Assembly: GCA_016946835.1 (NCBI GenBank)
Contig: JACVTC010000075.1
Coordinates: 227,501 to 291,500 of the forward strand
Direction: 5' to 3'
DNA length: 64,000 nucleotides
DNA from: Neocallimastix lanati (nom. inval.)
Taxonomy: Eukaryota > Neocallimastigomycota > Neocallimastigomycetes > Neocallimastigales > Neocallimastigaceae
The stretch's first letter is position 1. Each line of letters begins with the position of its first letter. The notes under the pieces are model-generated. The model did not search any database. It worked only from the letters and a program-made list of their open reading frames with translations, and was not told the origin of the DNA. Positions 12,772 to 20,120 of the stretch are shown piece after piece. A program made the translations under genes and the position numbers.

Positions 12772-13404
12772 TGTAACGGAGGTGCTTCTATTGTAAAGGC
12801 GGGATGAGATATAGAAACACAGAAAGGAGAAAACTCAATAGGTTTACACTATCTGTATAAATAATTCGTTTTATTAGAAATATTTTTTATTAATTATAAA
12901 ATTTAAAGTAATTATTAATATTAATCAACAAGGTAATATTTCGAATTACTTATACGTTAATTATTATTAATAAAAGCACGAAGAAAAATATTTTCATTCG
13001 TGAAGTTCGCACTATTTTTACTTTTAACGGAAAAACAGTTTTAACATGTAAAAATAATTTTAAAGAAATATTTAGAAATATGTTTGTAATAATTAATAAT
13101 GTAAAGTTTCTAGAATATAGATTTTGATTGATGAAAATGAATCTTATCAAAAAAGAATAAAATAATTTATATAATAAGAATTTCTAAATTCATTTCGGTT
13201 GAATTACGAACCGAAAGAATCTTTAACTTCCTATAATTTTATACAGAAAGAATATTCAAGAAGATATTATTAATAATTAATAAAATAATTAATAAAATAA
13301 TTATTTATGCAAAATGGGTTGAGGTGTGAGTCGAACCCATAAAGTATTGGTCATGGTCAATGTAACTAACCATTGAACCAAAGTTCTAATTTTACTAACT
13401 GAAG

Positions 13405-14422
13405 TGGTAAAGAATGAATTAATAACCTTTATTTTATTATTAATAATTCTTTACTAAATTGTACTTTCCTATATTCTTCATAACCTAAACCTCATTGTAA
13501 ATTTAATTTATTTTGATATAAATTAATTTTAATTTGTAAATAATGTAAATAAATTTTAATTAATCACTTTATTGTTATATTATTAAATATATGTATATAT
13601 TAAAATACAATTGTAAATATTAAAATTATACTTTTAAGATACTAAATTATTAAAAATATTAATTAAATATTATTATAAAAATTATTATAAAATTATTAAA
13701 ATTATTAATTAAATATTATTCTAAAAATTATTATAAATTATTAATATTATAAAATTATTAAAATTATTAAATATTATTATAAAAATTTATTTATTATAAC
13801 TATTAAATATTATTATAAAATTATTAAGATTATTAATTAAATTTATTATTAAAAATTATTATTAAAAATTATTACTTATAAAAATTATTATTTAAATATT
13901 ATCAAATTTATTAATTAAATATTATAAAAATTTTATTTTATTTTGAAAATAATTACAAGTATTATTTAAAATAATTAAAGATTATTAAATTTATTATATT
14001 AATCTTTAAAAACAATTTATTTAACTTAAAAATATTAAAGAAAATAGTAAAAACTATTTTCTATATATTTATTTTATAATTATTTTTAATTAAATTATAT
14101 TTGAATATTATATTATTATATTTATAAAAATTAAAACAAAAATGAATTATTGATATAAAATTAATTCAATAATTCTATAAAATTACTTAAATTATAAACA
14201 ATTAATTATACTTTAAATTTATAAAAAAATATAAATATTGTAACAATTTCTTAAAAATTAAATATGTGTACTTTAAATAAAAAAAAAAAAAAACTTTTAT
14301 ATTAATAAAAAAATAATAAATAATTTTTAATAAAGATTTATTTTTTTTAAAATCAAAGCAGGGTAATACCCGTCCCCCCCTGCTTGATTTTAAATTTCTA
14401 AGTGTCAACCCCGAGTCTACCA
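13405..14422. mobile_element. 1018-bp TG...CA insertion in Gypsy-1 LTR, possible solo LTR
   Basis: The insertion begins TGGTAAAG and ends CTACCA, giving short inverted ends (TGGTA / TACCA), and is bounded by a direct GAAG (13401-13404 and 14423-14426). TG...CA ends with a 4-bp duplication fit a solo LTR. The inside is AT-rich with no domain. Near the left end AAAGAATGAATTAATAA is imperfectly inverted about 30 bases later; near the right end is a strong GC hairpin. A non-autonomous DNA element is the alternative. Confidence 0.6.
14349..14391. other. GC-containing hairpin in an A/T desert
   Basis: AAAATCAAAGCAGGG (14349-14363) pairs with CCCTGCTTGATTTT (14378-14391) with a single bulged A and a 14-base loop that contains part of a C run. 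It is the strongest stem noticed in the first 15 kb. A terminator, regulatory stem or packaging element of the insertion are all possible. Confidence 0.6.
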
Positions 14423-14432
14423 GAAGATTTCG

Positions 14433-15032
14433 TTACACCTCTAAAGAATACAAGACTTTTGTTTCTTCACTTAGTTCTGGTTTATTTTGAGATTTTGCCT
14501 CGTTATTGTATTCTGTAAATAATGAGTTAAGATTATCTAAATACAGTTTAAAGTCATCGTTTTCGATTTCTAGCTTTTTTATCTTCATTTCAATTTCAAA
14601 TAATCTTGAAGGGCCTGTTTCTGAAAATCTTTCCTTTAATTCCTTTATCATTAAGTAGGCACTTGTACAATTATTTAATAAGCTTTTTGTATATTCGTCG
14701 AGGCTGTTTAATATTATAATTCTGACCGTACTGTCATATTTTAAATGTTTTTTATTTGTGTTTATATCTTTGATATTCTTTGATATATAATCACCCAATT
14801 CTTCAGAATCAAGGAATAATTTTAAGTCTGAATGCCATTTATGAAAGTTTTCATTTGTAATTCTAAAGTTTTGAATGTGAAATTTATTAATTGTGTTGGT
14901 TTGAATATTTGGAGGTTCTACTTCGACAAGAGTATCATTCATTGTTGTACTCGATGTATTTGTAGTCTTTGTTGTCTTTGAAGAAGTTTTTGAAGAACTC
15001 CCCGTAGCTGTTGAATTATCTGATTTAGTCAT
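14433..15032 (-). pseudogene. Copia-A gag N-terminal part, truncated by Gypsy-1
   Basis: Starts at ATG 15032 and runs 199 residues; the last codon and the stop come from the Gypsy-1 LTR, so the true gag sequence ends at 14438. A Ser/Thr-rich leader (about 1-45) is followed by NFHKWHSDLKLFL and VRIILNSLDEY, typical of copia gag. The same frame continues at 7483 after the insertion (EELNKVGIAYSF), so only the insertion breaks it. Confidence 0.9.
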
Positions 15033-15130
15033 TTTAATGTGGCTGCCAATATTTCTTTATTTTAATATTTAATGAATGTTTAATATTTAATATATTAGAT
15101 TTTGATATCAGCAATTGTTAATGAATTATT

Positions 15131-15149
15131 GAGTCATGAACTCTTAATC
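15131..15149 (-). promoter_or_regulatory. Copia-A primer-binding site, tRNA-Lys anticodon-arm type
   Basis: The minus strand reads GATTAAGAGTTCATGACTC immediately after the 5' LTR. GATTAAGAGT is complementary to ACUCUUAAUC, the anticodon loop and flanks of eukaryotic tRNA-Lys(CUU). Copia-C has a longer match at the identical position. Copia and Ty5 are known to prime from an internal (anticodon) tRNA cut, there from initiator Met. Confidence 0.65.
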
Positions 15150-15201
15150 TGTTAAATATAACACTTAAATTCAGAAATGATATTTATATTTTATTATGTG
15201 T

Positions 15202-15236
<35 letters not shown>

Positions 15237-15432
15237 TTGCTTTTACATTTAGAAAGACCTTATTCATTTAAGAATATGTTATTACATGTTATTAATATTT
15301 ATTTTCTAGTCTAACATTATTGGTAGCATTTAACGTTACACTGCATTATATTATCGAATAAAAAAATATTTTATACTTAATAATGTAGTATAATGTACAA
15401 TGTAATTAAACACATAACTGTGATATTTAACA
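15150..15432 (-). repeat. Copia-A 5' LTR
   Basis: 283 bp, the partner of 2625-2938 with a TTTA run of only about 38 bases (15201-15238). Ends TGTTAAATA and TATTTAACA. A TATA-like TATAAAATA lies on the minus strand near 15366-15374. Right flank 15433-15437 is the AAAAT duplication. Confidence 0.95.
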
Positions 15433-16027
15433 AAAATTAAATTTTTTTAAAAAAAATATATATAATAAATTATATAAATATATTTATTCATTTTATTGAA
15501 TTTAATTTTTTTTTATGTATTTTTAATAGTTTTAAAACTATTTTCTTCTATTTTTTTTTTTTTTAATTTTTTTTTTATTTTTTTTATTTGGTTTTTATAT
15601 ACATATATATTTAATTTTTTTAAGGCTTTTTATATTTATTATTTTCCAATTTTTTTTTCAGATTTTTTTATCTGTATTGTTTAATTTTTTTTATTACAGC
15701 TTTTTATCTATATTATTATTTAATTTTTTTTATTACTACTTTTTATCTATATTATTCAATTTTTTTCTTAACAGCTTTTTCTATATATTAATATTCATAT
15801 TATCTTTCTGCTTTTTTCTATGTATATTAATAAATATACATTAGAATTAACACTAAAAAATAAAATATTTTATCACACGTTTTAAACGTTTTGTAATTTT
15901 TCAAAATATAGATATTATTAAATAATAATTATATATATTCTATATAAAAAATAATCATTAATAATTTAAAACATGTGAAGGATAATAAATTAAGATATAA
16001 TTATTAAAACTAAGATATAATATTTTA

Positions 16028-16140
16028 AAAAAGAAAAAACTAAATGGTTATCGTTATTATTATTATTATTAAATTTTATTATTATAATAATTATTATTTT
16101 TATTTATTGATTCAATAATCTATGAAAATAAAAATATATT
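16028..16140 (+). repeat. Dispersed repeat, copy 1
   Basis: Starts AAAGAAAAAACTAAATGG and includes ATTGATTCAATAATCTATG. The same sequence recurs in direct orientation at 16340-16552 and in inverted, diverged form at about 29,005-29,185. Confidence 0.65.
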
Positions 16141-16254
16141 GCGCAGTATTTCATAAAATTTTAAACTTTAATAAAAATATTTCAATATTTAATAAATATT
16201 AATTTTTTTAATATAAAAAATATTTATAAATAATCCAGTTAAATAAATAAATAG

Positions 16255-16311
<57 letters not shown>

Positions 16312-16339
16312 TAAATAAAATTATTAAATAATTAATAAA

Positions 16340-16552
16340 TAAAAAGAAAAAACTAAATGGTTATTATTAAATTTTATTATTATAATAATTATTATTTTTT
16401 ATTTATTGATTCAATAATCTATGAAAATAAAAATTATTCTAAATTTATTAGCTTTTATTATTTTTTTTTTATCCAATAAGTTAAAAAATAAAAAAAAAAA
16501 GAAAAATATCTATTTAATTATTTTTAAATTTTTTATTTATTAATATATTATG
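16340..16552 (+). repeat. Dispersed repeat, copy 2 (longest)
   Basis: Shares its first 100 bases with 16028-16140. Its remaining part, including TTTTTTATCCAATAAGTT and ATCTATTTAATTATTTTTAA, matches the reverse complement of 29,005-29,100. The family is unknown. Confidence 0.65.
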
Positions 16553-16782
16553 ATTTTTTTTTTTTTTTTTTTTTAGACTTTCCCTTGTACATCTGATCAA
16601 ATTATCCCAGTCACAACAGACAACTAATATCAGACAAACTTTATAGAGGGGTTGTATCAGGATGACCACATAAAGTGCTCCCATGTCATACCATTTCGGA
16701 GTCGACGCTCTCAGTGAATTACAGAACCACAAGATTTGGAGATGTTGAATTTGGCAAGCCACAATCACATACACTAAAACGG

Positions 16783-17112
16783 GTGTGGTACATTTCGCCA
16801 AATTGCATTTCGCCAGGTTGTATTTCGCCAATTTTTTGAAAGAATGTGGCGTATTAAAAAATGTGGCATTTCGCCAAATTGAAAATTATTAAATAAATAA
16901 ATAAATCAATAAATAAAATTAAATATTATTAATATCGAATAAAAACAATTTTTAAAAAAAATTATTTTGAATTAACATTTATTTATTTATTCATTTATTT
17001 ATATCAATACTCCACTTGTCGAAATGCAGCCTGGTGAAATGTATTTTGGGGAAATGCAACATTTTAATAATACGCCACTTGGCGAAATGCAATCTGGGGA
17101 AATGCAACTCTC
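16783..17112. repeat. Inverted repeats built from TTTCGCCA motifs
   Basis: The left arm (about 16,783-16,884) has CATTTCGCC(A/G) units several times; the right arm (about 17,012-17,112) has the reverse complement as GGCGAAATGCA and diverged GGGGAAATGCA units. Both arms also share AATGTGGCGTATTA / TAATACGCCACTT. About 130 AT-rich bases lie between. This looks like a small foldback or MITE-like element with subterminal repeats. Confidence 0.55.
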
Positions 17113-17177
17113 TCCACTAAAACATTATTATTACTCTACTAACCTTTCTCCAAACCTATCCTAACACGTGATAATCA

Positions 17178-18090
17178 AGGTTTGTACAAAATCAAAATAA
17201 AGGAATTTCCCATTTTATTCAAGTAACAAAAGAGCTAGTGAATCTTTTGAACTCATTCATATGATACTAGAACTATTAGTGACGATTCACTATATGGTAA
17301 TAAATATTTCGGATCTATTTTAGATTACTACTCCTTAAAACTAAAAGTGAAATCTTTATTACATTTGAAAATTGGTATATACATTTTTAATAAAAACATT
17401 AAACATTTAAGAACAGATAATGGAACTGAGTTTTCTAACAATAACCTTGATAACTTTTGTAATTTAAATGGCATTATTTAAGAGTATACTGTTCCATATT
17501 CTCCTCAACAAAATGGAAGAACTGAACGCCTTCATGTTTTTCTTATTCCAAATGCTAGGGACATGTCAGAAGATGCACACCTTAATCATGTGTTTTGGGA
17601 GGATACAGTTACTACTGCTAATTTTATACATAATGGAATTCCTCACAAAGGTATCAATAACAAAATCCTTTACAAACTCCTCTATGGTGAAAAAGTGGTC
17701 TTTTCAAAATTTAAGGTCTTTGGATGTCAAGTTTTCTTTTACGTTCCAAAGCAGCTTCAAAATAAACTTACCAACTCAGTTTTACCATATTTTCCTTAGT
17801 TATGATAATAATTCTTCTGTTTTCCGTATTACTAATACTAATTACTTTTCTATTTTTTGAAGATTCTCCTTGGTAATTGTAATGCCCCTTCCTCTTCTCC
17901 AAACTTTATTAATTTTATACTTTATTATGAAAATGGGGGAAGTGATATTGATTATGAAATTGGTTTTCTTAATAATAATAATATTTATGAGAATATTAAC
18001 AATAATAATAATAATAATTATAATAATTATAATAATAAAAATAACGAAAGTGCAGTCATAAATATTAATAATATTAATAATAATATTTAA
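17178..18090 (+). pseudogene. Copia-B: decayed copia integrase fragment
   Basis: Broken frames spell a copia integrase core: YGNKYFGSILDYYS, LRTDNGTEFSNNNL, then a stop (codon TAA in NGII-stop), YSPQQNGRTERLH, FWEDTVTTANFIHN, KVFGCQVFFYVP, followed by an Asn-rich linker. The first catalytic Asp region (SFELIHM) is disrupted by a deletion; the later D and E are visible. At least one stop and two frameshifts. RT and RNase H do not follow; the linker runs into the minisatellite. No LTR was recognised on either side. Confidence 0.8.
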
Positions 18091-18330
18091 AATAATGAAA
18101 ATACAGTTATAAATATTCCAAATAACAATAATATTTAAAATAATGAAAATACAGTTATAAATATTCCAAATAACAATAATATTTAAAATAATGAAAATAC
18201 AGTTATAAATATTCCAAATAACAATAATATTTAAAATAATGAAAATACAGTTATAAATATTCCAAATAACAATAATATTTAAAATAATGAAAATACAGTT
18301 ATAAATATTCCAAATAACAATAATATTAAT
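18091..18330 (+). repeat. 48-bp minisatellite, five copies
   Basis: Near-perfect units start at 18091, 18139, 18187, 18235 and 18283, each beginning AATAATGAAAATACAG and ending AATAATATTTAA. A diverged sixth unit precedes them. In the frame of the integrase linker each unit is 16 codons ending in TAA. Confidence 0.9.
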
Positions 18331-19692
18331 ATTAATAATAATGAAAACAATAAAAAAAAATAACATAAATATTAATAAATATAATATAAACAAGCTTCTA
18401 TTAATTAAAATAATTTAATTTATTCAAATAATAATAATAAAATATTCTATGATTCACAAAATAATAAAAATCAATTTTGTAACAGAGTAAATAAATAATT
18501 GAATAATTAATTAAATAATAATTGAATAATTAATTAAATAATGATTGAATAAATAATTAATTAAGTAAATAAATAATTAATTAATTAATAATTGAATAAA
18601 TAATTAATTAATTAAGTAAATAAATAATTGAATCAATAAATAAAAATCTTTTAAAAAAATTAAAATACAATAAAAAAATATTTTTGGTTGCTATAATACG
18701 TTTCTTATTTCTTTATTTAATCAATATTTCTTTCTTTAACAAGAATACTAATAAAAAAAAATAATAAAATAAAAAATAAAAATAAAAAATAAATATAAAT
18801 ATAAAAATCATTATAATGATTGTATTTGCAATAATAAATAAAAAGAATAATTAATAAAAATTATATAGCATAATAATAAATAATAACTAATAATCGAATA
18901 ATAACATATAATAGTTCATAAAATTGGTTTTTCTTCATTAATGAAAAAAAAGGATTGAAATGTAACCAATAAAACATTATCAATTTATTAATATTTTTAA
19001 AAAAAGTTTAAAAAAATTTAAAAAATTTTTTTAAAGATTTACTATTTAAGATTTACTATTTAAGATTTAATATTTACTATTTAAGATTTAAGATTTAAGA
19101 TTTAAGATTTACTATTTAAGATTTAAAATTTAAGATTTATTATTCGCTATTTAATAATTAATATTTAACAATTATAATGTATATCTCATAATTAAAATTA
19201 AAATTCTTTTTCTTTAATCATGTGCCATACATTATGATATATGCGCCATAACAATAAAATGAAAGGACATAAATAAATAATCAGTCATTAATTTTTTCTT
19301 TATGTCCAAAAAATACTTAAGATGAAATACTGTAAAAATAAATAATACTTCAAGAATTAGAAATATCTATTTCTCTTTTTTCTAGCTTTTCTTCACAATA
19401 AAAAAAATCAATTTTTTATAGGAAGTTTACATATTAGAAATAGATAAAATCATAATCAATCCATCTAAAGTATTACTACCTATTTTAGTTTCTCTAACAA
19501 AGAGAAACTTAATGATGAATAAAGAAACTTAATGTTGAATAAAGATAATTCTAAATCACATAATTAATAAAATAAAATAATAAATAAAGTTTGAACAATC
19601 CTATGATATTCAGGTAAACATTAATTTATTGTAAATATATTTAGCAACGATTACAAAATATAAATAAATAATACAAATAAATTATTGATCAT
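18331..19692. other. AT-rich spacer with short tandem repeats
   Basis: TTAATTAAATAA-type repeats (18,480-18,640) and a patchwork of GATTTACTATTTAA / GATTTAA units (19,033-19,150). A short inverted pair, AAAGGACATAAA and TTTATGTCC, lies near 19,261-19,304. No gene seen. The last five bases are the ATCAT duplication of Copia-C. Confidence 0.6.
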
Positions 19693-19926
19693 TGTTAACT
19701 TTATTAATATAAAGTTATATTCTAGTTTAGGTTTAATAAAATATTAAATTAAATTATATTAAATACATTGTAATTATAAATTAAATATAAATTAATATGT
19801 ATCTAGAACAAGCCACAATTAAATATAAATACATGTAATTTTCTCTGTACTTTAAATCTTTGTTAACCATTTATTTATATTCTATAAATAATAAATTTAT
19901 ATTAATTAATAAAACAAATTTTAATA
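19693..19926 (+). repeat. Copia-C 5' LTR
   Basis: Starts TGTTAACTTTATTAA and ends CAAATTTTAATA. A TATA-like TATAAAT lies at 19824-19830. One mismatch to the 3' copy. Confidence 0.93.
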
Positions 19927-19943
19927 GATTAAGAGTCTCAAGC
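19927..19943 (+). promoter_or_regulatory. Copia-C primer-binding site, tRNA-Lys(CUU) anticodon arm
   Basis: GATTAAGAGTCTCAAGC follows the LTR with no gap. With the last A of the LTR, AGATTAAGAGTCTCA is complementary to UGAGACUCUUAAUCU, which I recall as the anticodon stem-loop of animal tRNA-Lys(CUU); yeast tRNA-Lys(CUU) shares the core GACUCUUAAUC. An internal tRNA cut would be the primer, as in copia and Ty5 but with a different tRNA. Confidence 0.7.
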
Positions 19944-19951
19944 AACCGAAA

Positions 19952-20080
19952 ATGTCTGACAGCGCTGAATGTTTCGTTTACAAGGGTTCCAACTTCAAAA
20001 TGTGGAAAAAGCTACTCATTAACATTTTGAAAGCCAAAGATCTCTCTAATTACGCCACATCCAATATTTTGGGAAATTGA
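19952..20080 (+). pseudogene. Copia-C gag start, broken by a 1-base frameshift
   Basis: ATG at 19952 opens 42 residues (KGSNFKMWKKLLINILKA is a typical copia gag start) before a TGA at 20078. The continuation (EIDKNNSKVVAIIIKSVDE) lies in the next frame from 20073, so a single base difference around the GGG at 20071-20073 separates them. A sequencing or somatic error, or a real disabling mutation, would look the same. Confidence 0.8.
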
Positions 20081-20120
20081 TAAAAACAACTCAAAGGTTG
20101 TTGCTATTATCATCAAGTCT

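Larger units (their letters stand above)
7488..14437 (-). mobile_element. Gypsy-1: Ty3/gypsy chromovirus nested in Copia-A gag
   Basis: Flanked by the 5-bp duplication CCTCT (7483-7487 and 14438-14442). Both LTRs begin TGTAACGG and end TTCGTTACA on the plus strand; each is 644 bp once a secondary insertion is discounted, and they differ at only two positions I could find (7737/13021 region and 8056/13340 region). Coding direction is minus, so the right LTR is 5'. The one ORF joins gag, protease, a stub of RT, part of integrase and a chromodomain; most of RT and all of RNase H are missing. It is therefore a non-autonomous deletion derivative, yet its LTR identity says it moved recently. Confidence 0.93.
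12772..14437 (-). repeat. Gypsy-1 5' LTR, interrupted
   Basis: 12772-13404 matches 7488-8120 without gaps and 14427-14437 supplies the missing end ATTTCGTTACA. A 1018-bp insertion (13405-14422) with GAAG on both sides separates the two parts. Compared with the 3' LTR, the minus-strand TATA box is changed from TATAAATAG to TAAAAATAG. Confidence 0.92.
2625..15432 (-). mobile_element. Copia-A: Ty1/copia LTR retrotransposon, split by nested Gypsy-1
   Basis: A complete minus-strand element. LTRs at 2625-2938 and 15150-15432 begin TGTTAAATA and end TATTTAACA. The flanks carry the 5-bp duplication AAAAT (2620-2624 and 15433-15437). A polypurine tract abuts the 3' LTR and a primer site abuts the 5' LTR. 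The LTRs differ by one substitution (the A/G in GGTA(A/G)CATTT), one T indel and eight TTTA units, so the insertion is young. Removing Gypsy-1 (7488-14437) and one CCTCT copy would leave a single gag-pol frame of about 1705 codons without stops: 198 codons on the right, then a codon shared across the junction and continuous frame to 2960. Gag, protease, integrase, RT and RNase H follow in copia order. Confidence 0.95.
15433..16782. other. AT-rich spacer with poly-T, poly-A and one mixed-sequence island
   Basis: T-rich tract at 15,480-15,800, a 110-bp direct duplication (separate entries), a 48-base poly-A (16259-16306) and a 22-base poly-T (16553-16574). The poly-T is followed at 16575-16782 by unusually mixed sequence. 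Read on the minus strand this island ends in a poly-A tail, as a LINE, SINE or retroposed RNA would, but I could not name it and no domain is encoded. Confidence 0.5.

Noticed and set aside
16514-16831. Minus-strand 105-residue ORF
   Set aside because: It crosses repeat motifs and a poly-T; its Lys run is the poly-A tail. No domain and no coding bias.
18091-18330. Regularly spaced repeats as a possible CRISPR array
   Set aside because: The 48-bp units are directly contiguous with no spacers, and the genome is eukaryotic.
17842-18393. Minus-strand 183-residue hydrophobic ORF with a 16-residue period
   Set aside because: It is the antisense of the 48-bp minisatellite and the Asn-rich linker; the periodicity comes from the DNA repeat, not a membrane protein.
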